From UBA9676 sp963730065 (GTDB taxonomy: Bacteria > Actinomycetota > Actinomycetes > Streptosporangiales > Streptosporangiaceae), in NCBI GenBank assembly GCA_963730065.1, contig CAVSQL010000010.1, positions 62,001 through 126,000 of the forward strand: a stretch of 64,000 nt of DNA. Direction: 5' to 3'. Position 1 is the first letter of the stretch. Each line of letters starts with the position of its first letter. Below are positions 7,691 to 15,343 of this stretch, piece by piece. A program made the translations under genes and the position numbers. Below the pieces are notes generated by a model, which saw only the letters and a list, made by a program, of their open reading frames with translations, ran no database searches and was not told where the DNA came from.

Positions 7691-8733
7691 CCGGCTTGGC
7701 CGTTCCCGTTGGGAGGCGCGGGCGGGATGATCTCCTCCGGGGTACGTGGGAATGGGGCGGCGGCCGCCGACCGGGGTGACAGGTCGTCATAGGAGACGTG
7801 CACGCGCTGGTCGTCGCGGCGCTGGTTTTGCAGGGCCTGGGCGGCCAGCACGGCCCGGTCAGCGTCGGTGAGCGGCGGCTGGACGATGGAACGTGGCCAT
7901 AGCCGCCGGGCCAGCACGACGTTGAGCTCGGCGGCGTAGACGGTGATCTCCACGCTGAGGGAGATCCAGGCCAGCAGCACCAGCACGGTGGCGAATGCGC
8001 CATAGACCGCATCGGCATGCCGGAAATGGGCTACGACAATAGTGCCGATGGCCTGCAGGACCGTCCACGCCAGCCCACCGGCGACCACGCCCGGCACCAG
8101 CTTGCGGGTCGGCACGCCCTTGGGCGTCAGGACCCTGAAGGCGGCGAAGAACATGGCGACGTTGGCAGCGGCCGCAGCCAGCAAGCCGGCGGCGGCGAGC
8201 ACGCCAGCTCCGTGCCCGTACAGGCCCAGGCTAGTCAGCCCGGTGGTAATCACCACGCCCAGTCCTAGCACGGCCAGGAACAACACGGCCCGGCCGAGCC
8301 GCTGGACATAGCCGGGACGCGCGGGCCCGGGCAGGTTCCACACCTGTTCCATGGTGAACAGGCCAGCCTGGGCCAGGCCGGTGGCCCCCCAGATCAAGAC
8401 GATCAGGCCGACGACCAGGCCGATGATGCTGGAGCGCCGCAATTGGTGCACGTTGCCCGCGAGTTGGTTGCTGATGATCGGGATCTGGTGAGCGAGGGCC
8501 TTGAGGACCTGATGGCGCACCGCCGGGTCGTTGGAGGCGACCAGTCCCAGCAGCGTCACCAGCACCAGCAGCAGCGGGAACAGTGAAACAAATCCCGAGT
8601 GGGCCAGGTTGGCCACCAGCACTCCGCCGTTGTCGTCCCCGTACTTTTTGATCAGCCCGAAGGCAAAGGCAGGCGCCTTGTGGCGCTGCTGCGCCACATC
8701 CACCCGGCGGATCGCCTTTTCGATCGGGTTCAT
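7687..8733 (-). CDS. YihY/virulence factor BrkB family membrane protein
   Basis: Product of 348 residues from ATG 8733 (MNPIEKAIRRVDVAQQRHKA); the frame is open upstream but that part has no similarity pattern. YihY/BrkB proteins are polytopic inner-membrane proteins of uncertain transport function, once misassigned as RNase BN. Six helices can be traced: FVSLFPLLLVLVTLLGLVA, IIGLVVGLIVLIWGATGL, AVLFLAVLGLGVVITTGL, VLAAAGLLAAAAANVAMFF, PGVVAGGLAWTVLQAIGTI and AFATVLVLLAWISLSVEIT. The Lys/Arg-rich N-terminus and the Pro-rich C-terminal tail (about 300-348) should be cytoplasmic. It converges on the flavoprotein gene with only 6 bp between stops. Confidence 0.9.
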   Translation of the reverse strand: MNPIEKAIRRVDVAQQRHKAPAFAFGLIKKYGDDNGGVLVANLAHSGFVSLFPLLLVLVTLLGLVASNDPAVRHQVLKALAHQIPIISNQLAGNVHQLRRSSIIGLVVGLIVLIWGATGLAQAGLFTMEQVWNLPGPARPGYVQRLGRAVLFLAVLGLGVVITTGLTSLGLYGHGAGVLAAAGLLAAAAANVAMFFAAFRVLTPKGVPTRKLVPGVVAGGLAWTVLQAIGTIVVAHFRHADAVYGAFATVLVLLAWISLSVEITVYAAELNVVLARRLWPRSIVQPPLTDADRAVLAAQALQNQRRDDQRVHVSYDDLSPRSAAAAPFPRTPEEIIPPAPPNGNGQAG

Positions 8734-8854
8734 CGCCCACCACCTACCCCGGCCTGTCCCCGCCGCACTGCCCGCCACTACCCCACGCAAACACCAACCG
8801 TCCGGAGGGTAGGTACTCGATCGACGTGCCCCGACCCCCCGCCGGGGGGCGAGC

Positions 8855-9052
8855 TCAGGTGGCGATGTGGCCGAGCAGATGATAGATGACGAAGGCCGGC
8901 CACAGGATGGCCTCGGCGACGGCCCACACATGGGCCCAGAATCCGTGGGCGTGCTGCCAGTAGTACACCAGGGCTCCGATGAGTCCCAGACCGTAGACTG
9001 CGCCTCCACTGCCGCCCCTGACGACGGTCGTGGTCTTCGATGTGCCTGACAT
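8855..9052 (-). CDS. Small two-helix membrane protein
   Basis: The 65-residue product has a polar start (MSGTSKTTTVVRGG), helix 1 (AVYGLGLIGALVYYWQHA) and helix 2 (WAVAEAILWPAFVIYHLLGH). The aromatic-rich pattern with YYWQHAHGFWAHVWAV is shared by small proteins widespread in actinobacteria, of unknown function. It is upstream of, and codirectional with, the YihY gene (120-bp gap), so the two may be cotranscribed. Confidence 0.75.
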   Translation of the reverse strand: MSGTSKTTTVVRGGSGGAVYGLGLIGALVYYWQHAHGFWAHVWAVAEAILWPAFVIYHLLGHIAT

Positions 9053-9516
9053 GCGGTCCTCCCTATGCTCGACGCGACGAGTTTCACCTCAGCACACTCG
9101 CCTGGCCCGGGGCATCCAGCCCCCGCTGCGCCAGTTTGACCAGACGGGCGGCCGCTAGAGAGAGCACCCGGCCGGGCACCTCACCCAAGCCTGCGCTGGC
9201 TTGAGCGGTCTGAAAAGACATAAGTCGCCGCTGACCGATTCAGGGGCTGAGGTGGATGACGAGGCCGTCGCAGTAGTGGGTGAAGCCGGTTCTGGCGGCG
9301 ACAGCGAACGGCGGCGGGCTGCTGGTCTCGACCGAGATCCGCATCGAAATCGAACTCGAGGCAGTGCTCCAGCCATGAGATCGGATCTTCAGCTAGCACT
9401 CAGCAAATCCACATCAAATCTGCAGCGGATATGCCGAACCGCGACGAGCAAGCGGCCCGTGTGAGGTGGTGTACGCACGGGGCCGCGGCTCCACACCACG
9501 AACGGAAGGACAAGTC
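9053..9516. other. Intergenic region with a possible gene remnant
   Basis: No intact gene is supported in these 460 bp. On the minus strand near 9240-9399, two frames give protein-like pieces: EDPISWLEHCLEFDFDAD, then in another frame FAVAARTGFTHYCDGLVIHL ending at a TGA at 9240. This looks like a short decayed gene with one frameshift, but no family is recognised. The right end holds the ribosome binding site (GGAAGGA, 9503-9509) of the lipoprotein gene. Confidence 0.4.
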
Positions 9517-9825
9517 ATGCTCACCCACGCACGATGGGCGGCCGGGCTAGCGCTGCTGGCGGTGCTGGCCGCGGGCTGCGGCATGGCCGCGGCGGCGCAC
9601 TCGGCCGCACCCACTCCGGCCGCGGCGGCCCATTCGGCCGCGCCGACGCCGGCCGCGGCGCATCATCACCGCCATGCCCGGCCGGTGCACGCCGCGGTCA
9701 CCGCGCCTCCCGCGCCGCCGGCCACCGCGCCCGCGCAGACCGCCAATCCCATCCCGCAGGGCAACGGCGGCGACCACGACGCCGACAACAACGGCGGCCC
9801 CAGCGATGGCGACGGCAACCTCTAG
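9517..9825 (+). CDS. Low-complexity lipoprotein
   Basis: Product of 102 residues from ATG 9517, eight bases after GGAAGGA. It has a lipoprotein signal peptide (MLTHARWAAGLALLAVLAAGC) with lipobox LAAGC, so lipidation at Cys21 is expected. The mature part is disordered: a repeat AHSAAPTPAAA occurs twice, followed by a His run and a Pro/Ala section, ending in an acidic Gly/Asp/Asn tail (GGDHDADNNGGPSDGDGN) that could bind cations. It starts a three-gene set (9517, 9874, 10504) of envelope-associated proteins. No function can be assigned. Confidence 0.7.
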   Translation: MLTHARWAAGLALLAVLAAGCGMAAAAHSAAPTPAAAAHSAAPTPAAAHHHRHARPVHAAVTAPPAPPATAPAQTANPIPQGNGGDHDADNNGGPSDGDGNL

Positions 9826-9873
9826 CCGCTCCCGGTACGGGGCCCGGGCCGGGCTGAACGACAGGTGAGACCA

Positions 9874-10485
9874 ATGACTATTCACGCCACGCGGCGCGGC
9901 AGGCTGATGCTGGCCGCGATCGGTGCCGCTGCCGTCGTCATCGCTGCCGTCGTCATCGCCGTCGTCGCGTTCGCCGGGCCCGGGCGCCCGGCCGGGCCGG
10001 CGTTCCCCCCGCTGCGCCCCGCTGCTGCGCCGGCCAGCTGGCGGCAACTGACGCTGCCCAGCGGGACCGCGGTGCTGTCCTATCCACCTGCGCTGCGGGC
10101 GATCACCGGTGACAAAGATGCCGTGTCGGCTGCCCGGCTCAGCCCGGGCGGCGCGTTCCAGCTCTACCTCAACGCCACCCCCCGGCAAGGCAGCGAGCGG
10201 CTGGCGCACTGGGCTGCCTTCCGGCTGCACCTGCTGCGCTCCGACGACGCCGCCTCGGCGCACCAGGTCGCCGCGGCGCAAGGGATCAAGTTCCGCGGCG
10301 GTACCGGGTCCTGTGTCATGGACCGCTATGTCACGCGGATCGGCGGCCATCACTTCCAGGAGATCGCCTGCCTGGTCAAGGGCCACACCAGCGCCAGTGT
10401 CGTCGTCGCCGCCGCCCCGTCCGCCCAGTGGGCCACGGCGCGCCCGTTGCTGCTGCGCGCGGTGGCTGCCTACCTCGTCCGCTGA
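9874..10485 (+). CDS. Membrane-anchored extracytoplasmic protein, unknown
   Basis: Product of 203 residues from ATG 9874 (a GTG at 9865 is in frame). One N-terminal helix, LMLAAIGAAAVVIAAVVIAV, acts as an anchor or signal; the rest is predicted outside. The domain contains WRQLTLPSGTAVLSYPPALR and a pair of cysteines (TGSCVMDRYV and FQEIACLVKG) that could form a disulfide. The architecture resembles secreted lipoprotein-type stress domains but no family is recognised. It lies between the lipoprotein and a four-helix membrane protein, all on the same strand, and they probably share a promoter. Confidence 0.65.
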   Translation: MTIHATRRGRLMLAAIGAAAVVIAAVVIAVVAFAGPGRPAGPAFPPLRPAAAPASWRQLTLPSGTAVLSYPPALRAITGDKDAVSAARLSPGGAFQLYLNATPRQGSERLAHWAAFRLHLLRSDDAASAHQVAAAQGIKFRGGTGSCVMDRYVTRIGGHHFQEIACLVKGHTSASVVVAAAPSAQWATARPLLLRAVAAYLVR

Positions 10486-10503
10486 ACCCGAAAGGACACG
10501 ACC

Positions 10504-11007
10504 ATGACCACATCCATCGCCCTGTGGCTGCGCCGGCTCGCCTCGCCGCGCCGTCCTCCCGCACCGGGCCGCGGCGGCCGCCGGGCCGCGGCGCTGCTGC
10601 GCCTTACCTGCGTGGCGCTGCTGGCCTGGATCGGGGCTGTTCATCTGCACCTGTGGCTGGAGGGATACCGGCAGATCCCCACCGACGGGCCGCTGTTCCT
10701 GCTTGATGCGGTGGCCGGGCTCGCACTCGCCGCCCTGTTGCTGGTGTGGGCCGCACCGCTGGCCGGACTGATCGCCGCCGGCTACACCGCCAGCACGCTG
10801 GGGGCCCTGCTGATCAGCTTGAGGGTGGGCCTGTTCGGCTTCCGGGAATCGATCTCGGCGTCCTACGTCGCCCAGTCGCTGGCCATTGAGACGATCACCG
10901 TGCTCGCCCTGCTCAGCTGGACTGTCCTGGTGGCTGCCGCTCCCCGGCCGGGGGGCCCGCCCGCCCGCCACCAGTTCCCGGCAGCCCAGATGAGCTGGGG
11001 CCGGTAG
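10504..11007 (+). CDS. Four-helix membrane protein, unknown
   Basis: Product of 167 residues, RBS GAAAGGAC just upstream. After a basic cytoplasmic start (RRLASPRRPPAPGRGGRRAA) come four helices: LLRLTCVALLAWIGAVHLHL, LLDAVAGLALAALLLVWAAP, LAGLIAAGYTASTLGALLIS and AIETITVLALLSWTVLVAAA. The gene begins 18 bp after the preceding stop and probably ends the lipoprotein-led operon. The helix and loop pattern is common in actinobacterial hypothetical proteins; no active-site motif is seen. Confidence 0.7.
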   Translation: MTTSIALWLRRLASPRRPPAPGRGGRRAAALLRLTCVALLAWIGAVHLHLWLEGYRQIPTDGPLFLLDAVAGLALAALLLVWAAPLAGLIAAGYTASTLGALLISLRVGLFGFRESISASYVAQSLAIETITVLALLSWTVLVAAAPRPGGPPARHQFPAAQMSWGR

Positions 11008-11271
11008 CGCTGACGGTTCAGATCTCGCGCCACGGCGGCCCGCACGAAGCGACGCGGCCCGTGAGGCCCGACCCGGTTGCCCAACCAGGCCGGATGGTGC
11101 GCAACCGCTGGACCGCCGTCGACTACGTCGTCCTGCAGCACCGGGAGGGACAGCCCTACCCGTCCAGTTGCCGCTGATACCCGGCACCGAGCGGCCGCCA
11201 CCGCCAGGATCGCGGAGCGGGCTGCGGCTGGCTAGGGTCTGTTGGGCAGGCAATGTGGGAGGGCAGCGGAC

Positions 11272-11811
11272 ATGACACAGCCAGCAGTTCCAGACTCCGC
11301 TGACTGGCAGCGCCGCTGGACCCTCGATGCAGGAAGTGTGATGCTCCGGCCGGTCACTCGCCGCGTCGCTCAGGCCGTGCTCGACGGCGGACCGATCACG
11401 CAGAAGTTTGAGGAAGGATCCCTGCACGACAGGATCCCCCAAGCCATGGGCTTTGCCATCCGCGACATCGACTCCGGCGTGGCCGCCGTGCTGCCCACTG
11501 TCTGGCTCGTCGTCCGCCGCGCTGATGGGCAGATCCTTGGCGATCTGGGGACCCACGGCCCGCCCGACGGTGAGGGCTGTGTCGAGATCGGCTACAGCCT
11601 CGCCCCATCCGCGCGAGGCCAGGGCATCGGCACCGCCGCCGTGGCCGCCCTGGTCAGGCGCCTAACGGTGGTGCCGGGGATCCGCCGGATCACCGCGGTC
11701 ACCGGCGCCCAGAACACCGCTTCCCGCCGGCTGCTCGAACGCCAGGGATTCCGCCTCGCGGATACGGTTCCGGGCCCAGACCAGGTGCGCTACACACTGA
11801 GCCCCAGCTAG
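11272..11811 (+). CDS. GNAT family N-acetyltransferase
   Basis: Product of 179 residues from ATG 11272 (frame open to 11242; this ATG follows GGGAGGGCAGCGG). The acetyl-CoA binding motif A reads IGYSLAPSARGQGIGTAAVA (about 106-125), matching the R/Q-x-x-G-x-G/A loop. The second half, NTASRRLLERQGFRLAD, is the typical motif B, where the protein closes on the substrate. The family acetylates amino groups of ribosomal-protein termini, antibiotics or small molecules; the pattern of position 118-170 is closest to RimJ/RimL-like enzymes. The substrate is unknown. Confidence 0.88.
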   Translation: MTQPAVPDSADWQRRWTLDAGSVMLRPVTRRVAQAVLDGGPITQKFEEGSLHDRIPQAMGFAIRDIDSGVAAVLPTVWLVVRRADGQILGDLGTHGPPDGEGCVEIGYSLAPSARGQGIGTAAVAALVRRLTVVPGIRRITAVTGAQNTASRRLLERQGFRLADTVPGPDQVRYTLSPS

Positions 11812-12009
11812 CTGGTCACGCGATAGCCATCGCCGGCAGACGTCCGTTCCTGCCTGATATCGCGGTCACCGTGAGGCCCCGGAGCCCAAGCTCAGCGCCT
11901 CGGCCGCGACTCCCCAGCTCATGACCGCCGTGCGGTAGCGGCCCAAGTGCCGAAGAACCGATCGGCGGGCTGGCCGTTAGGCCGTTCCCGTGCGGGGCAG
12001 CACCTACTC

Positions 12010-13527
12010 ATGCTGCGGCGGGACGCCCATCCGGTCACGATCACCATTGACGCTGAGCATCCGGGGCCGCTGGTCCCGGGCGATTTCGCTGGGCTGAGCT
12101 TCGAGCGGGAGCCGCTGAACCCGGGCCACGCCGGCGTGGCGGGCTACCTGTTCAGCCCGGCGAACAGCTCGCTCGTCGCCCTTTTCCGCAACCTGGGCCT
12201 GCGCAATCTGCGGATCGGCGGGGGGACGGTGGACGAGTTGATCCCTGCGGGCACGGACAGCGACGGTTTCACCGGGATCGACCAGCTGTTTGCCTTTGCC
12301 GGCGTGGCCGGAGTGCAGGTGATCTACACGCTGCGGCTGCTGGACTCCGTCGCCGAGCCGGCCGGTGACCTGAGGTCGACCGGCGCGCACATCGCCCGGT
12401 ATATCTGGCATCGCTACCGGGAAACGGTGGCCAGCTTCGCCATCGGCAACGAGCCGGACTGGCATGCCTTTCACACCTACCCCGGGCACGTGCGTGACCC
12501 GGCGATCTACGAGGAGGTCTCAGGGGTGCCGGGCAGTGCCTACCGGTCCTACCTGGCCCGCTGGCGGAGTCTTGCCCACGCCGTCAGCCGAGCAGCGCCG
12601 GGGGCGCCGCTGTCTGGCCCTGACACCGGGGCCTACACCACGCTGACCTCTACCCCCGACCCGGATACCGGCGTGTCGTGGACGGAGCGGTTCGCCAGCG
12701 ATGAAGGGGGCTCGGGCCGGATCGCCGACGTCACCCAGCACTACTACGTGGGCGCGAGCCCCGGGGAGACAACCGCGCAGCAGGCCATCGCCAACATGCT
12801 CTCCCCCGAATGGGTGACCGGCACGGAGGCCGGGACCCAGCCCGAGCAAGCCACCTACATTCCCTATCCCTGGCTCTACACCAGCCATCTCGCGCCGGTG
12901 ACCGCTGCGGGCCTGCGCTACCGGCTGACCGAATCGAACGACTATCTCACCGGCGTCCCGGGAGCGAGCAACGCCTTCGCCTCGGCTTTGTGGGCCCTGG
13001 ATTACCTGCACTGGTGGGCGGCTCATGGGGCCGGGGGCGTGAACTTCCACAACAAGCAGTGGTTGTTCACCGACACGATCGTGCCTGGGCCCGGCGACGG
13101 CGGCTACGCGATCACACCGAAGGGGTACGGCATCAAAGCGTTCACCCTAGGTTCGGCAGGGCGGGTCAAACCCACCCAGATCGACAACCCGGCCGGCATC
13201 AACCTGACCGCCTACTGCATCGGCCGGGCGGACGAGGACTACCTCACCATCATCAACAAGACCTACGGGGCCCGGGCCGCGGACGCAATCGTGGCCATCG
13301 CCCCGCCAGCCCGGCGGCGGCACGGCGCGGAATTCATGGCTCTCGCCAGCACAGAGCCCGGGTACGCCACCGGGACCAGTGCCACACTCGGCGACGCCGA
13401 GATCACCGGCGACACCGCCTGGAACGGCAAGTGGAACGCCCTGCCCGCCGATCCACGCACGGGCATCAGCCTGACCGTCCCGGCCACCACCGCCGCCATC
13501 GTCAAAATCCACAGCGGGAACCGGTAA
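12010..13527 (+). CDS. Glycoside hydrolase family 79-like (heparanase/beta-glucuronidase type)
   Basis: Product of 505 residues from ATG 12010; the frame is open to GTG 11947. A retaining TIM-barrel glycosidase of clan GH-A is indicated. IGNEPDWHAF (about 140) carries the acid/base Glu preceded by Asn, and RLTESNDY (about 308) the nucleophile Glu. LRNLRIGGGTVDEL is the GH79-style strand with the substrate-contacting region. A C-terminal beta domain (about 390-505) follows, ending TAAIVKIH. No signal peptide is apparent, so it may act in the cytoplasm on imported glycosides or use a non-classical route. The neighbours give no substrate. Confidence 0.8.
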   Translation: MLRRDAHPVTITIDAEHPGPLVPGDFAGLSFEREPLNPGHAGVAGYLFSPANSSLVALFRNLGLRNLRIGGGTVDELIPAGTDSDGFTGIDQLFAFAGVAGVQVIYTLRLLDSVAEPAGDLRSTGAHIARYIWHRYRETVASFAIGNEPDWHAFHTYPGHVRDPAIYEEVSGVPGSAYRSYLARWRSLAHAVSRAAPGAPLSGPDTGAYTTLTSTPDPDTGVSWTERFASDEGGSGRIADVTQHYYVGASPGETTAQQAIANMLSPEWVTGTEAGTQPEQATYIPYPWLYTSHLAPVTAAGLRYRLTESNDYLTGVPGASNAFASALWALDYLHWWAAHGAGGVNFHNKQWLFTDTIVPGPGDGGYAITPKGYGIKAFTLGSAGRVKPTQIDNPAGINLTAYCIGRADEDYLTIINKTYGARAADAIVAIAPPARRRHGAEFMALASTEPGYATGTSATLGDAEITGDTAWNGKWNALPADPRTGISLTVPATTAAIVKIHSGNR

Positions 13528-13945
13528 GCCCTCGCGCGCTCATGGCACCACCGGGCTCTCACTCTGCGTAGCAGACTGATCATCTCGTGGGCCAGCGCGC
13601 AGCTCCACTTCTCGCCCGCTCCTGATACGCATCGCGACACCCGGAGCCGGCGTAGCCGGAGGCATCGCGTCGTTCAGATACCAGGTCTCCTGGCACCAGA
13701 TGCGGGCGCTGGGAACGCCACGACCCGCCCGCTAGGTTGGGGTGACCCGCGCGTACCGTGGATCTGGCCGACGGCGTGCAGGCGCGGGTTGGCCTCGCGG
13801 CTGACCGGCATGTCTGTCTGAACCGGCAGCCTCAGCGGTGCCCCGGTCTCGTGAATCACCGGGATCCGGTGACAACCTCTCACCTGTATGGCGGCAAGCC
13901 TGGGATAGGACCGGTTCCAATGACCAGAAGGAGGAGGCTCCGGCT
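13528..13945. other. Intergenic region, nothing recognised
   Basis: About 420 bp between the GH79-like gene and the epimerase gene. Frames on both strands lack family signatures. The end carries AGGAGGAGG (13930-13938), the ribosome binding site of the epimerase gene. No clear terminator hairpin with T-tract is visible. Confidence 0.5.
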
Positions 13946-14827
13946 ATGAAAGTGGCACTCACCGGTGCGACCGGGTTCATCGGATCTCACGTACTGACGG
14001 AGCTGCAAGGGCACGGCCACGAGGTGACGGCGCTCGTCCGCGACGACACCCAGGCGGATGTCGTCAAAGCCCGCGGCGCGACCCCGGCTGTGGCCGACCT
14101 CTACGACCGGCCGGCGGTCGCGGGTTTGCTGGGCAAGACAGACGGGGCCATCCACACCGCCAGTCCCGGTGACGCGACCAGCGCCGGCCTGGACTCCGCC
14201 GTGGTCGATGCGGTGACCGGCGCGTTCGGTGGCACCGGCAAGCCCTACCTGCACATCAGCGGCCTGTGGGTCTATGGGGCCAATCCCTCCATCAGTGAGG
14301 AGTCTGCGTTCAATGCGCCGGCGCTGGTGGCATGGAAGGAGCCGATCGAACGGCGGGTGCTTGGCGCGACAGGCATGCGCGGAGTGGTGATCGTCGCCAG
14401 TACCGCCTACGGTGACGGCGGGGGAGGGACGGCCGGGGTGCTGCTCGGTTCACCCCGGGATGACGCCGGCAACCTGATCATGCTCGGCACCGGGCAGCAG
14501 CACTGGTCAACGGTGCACGTGGCGGACCTGGCGGATTTCTTCCGGCGCGTCCTGGAAGACGGCTCGGCCCGCGGCCGCTACGTCATCGGCAACGGAGAGA
14601 ACCCCACCGTTGCCGACCTCACCGAGGCGGCCGCGGTCGCCGTCGGCGCTGCGGGAGCGGTCCCCGGTTCCGATGCTGAGGCCCGGGCACGCCTGGGCGA
14701 CTATTTCGCCGAAGTCCTGCTGCTCGATCAGGGCACCGGCGCGGCCAAGGCCCGGGCCGAGCTCGGCTGGTCTCCGTCCCATCCATCCCTTACCGACGAG
14801 TTCCGCCACGGCAGCTACCGCAAGTGA
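13946..14827 (+). CDS. NAD(P)-dependent epimerase/dehydratase family (extended SDR)
   Basis: Product of 293 residues from ATG 13946 with a very strong ribosome binding site (AGGAGGAGG, 7 bp upstream); the frame is open upstream but the Rossmann start fixes the N-terminus. MKVALTGATGFIGSHVL carries the TGxxGxxG dinucleotide motif. SGLWVYGAN holds a Ser/Tyr-bearing active-site strand, although the usual YxxxK is not obvious (a Lys is at VAWKEPIE). TVHVADLADFFRRVLE is a conserved late segment of this family. These enzymes act on nucleotide sugars or small alcohols. Its stop overlaps a glucoamylase-family fragment. Confidence 0.85.
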   Translation: MKVALTGATGFIGSHVLTELQGHGHEVTALVRDDTQADVVKARGATPAVADLYDRPAVAGLLGKTDGAIHTASPGDATSAGLDSAVVDAVTGAFGGTGKPYLHISGLWVYGANPSISEESAFNAPALVAWKEPIERRVLGATGMRGVVIVASTAYGDGGGGTAGVLLGSPRDDAGNLIMLGTGQQHWSTVHVADLADFFRRVLEDGSARGRYVIGNGENPTVADLTEAAAVAVGAAGAVPGSDAEARARLGDYFAEVLLLDQGTGAAKARAELGWSPSHPSLTDEFRHGSYRK

Positions 14828-14967
14828 CAGGCACGGCTGGGCGTGCTGGCCATCTGCCGGTGCCGGAGCATGGGCTGATCGGTGAGCTGCACCGCGTGGC
14901 CCTGGTAGGAACCAACGGCACCATCGACTGGCGTTGCGGCCCGTCTTCCGGCGCTCCCACCGTGTGA
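14824..14967 (+). pseudogene. N-terminal fragment of a GH15 (glucoamylase-like) protein
   Basis: A GTG at 14824 overlaps the epimerase stop (GTGA). The 47 residues include LPVPEHGLIGELHRVALV and GTNGTIDWRCGPSSGAPTV, which match the opening of bacterial GH15 proteins (HGLIGDLRTAALVGxDGTIDW). A TGA stops it where the family usually continues into the beta domain. The rest of a GH15 gene (about 550 residues) is absent. The overlap suggests that an intact gene was once coupled to the epimerase. Confidence 0.7.
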
Positions 14968-15343
14968 TTCTGTGCCCTGGCCGGGGCGGGCACGTGGCAC
15001 TAAGGCCGTGGCGCTGCGCGTCGCACGGATCGTGTCGGCCGTTGGCGCGAGCCGCGTCCTCAGCGAGAAGACCGCACGAAAGCCAGATCACCGGAGCGAC
15101 CGTGATGGGCATCGGCATGTCGGTGCCTGGGAGACCATTTTCGACTCCGGCACTGGCCGTGCCGTCAACGCGGCCTTCGGTACGAGGAGGCCGCGGCGCT
15201 GGCTGACCTGGCCGGGCGGCCCAGATGCCGATGTCATGTGCGGCGCAGGGTGGCAGGCCGCGGGCGATCACGCGAGCTGGGACGGTTAGCTCGGAGGGGA
15301 GAGACACCCGGGCTAGCGAGGAGCATCAGGAAGGGCGCAGTTG
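14968..15343. other. Intergenic remnant region
   Basis: Between the GH15 stub and the efflux pump. No continuous family match is seen in any frame; it may include eroded GH15 sequence. The right edge has AGGAAGG at 15328-15334, used by the MFS gene. Confidence 0.45.

Noticed and set aside
9547..11556. Very long minus-strand open frame of 669 codons
   Set aside because: It covers three plus-strand genes with signal peptides and clear start sites; its product is low-complexity and typical for the antisense of GC-rich genes.
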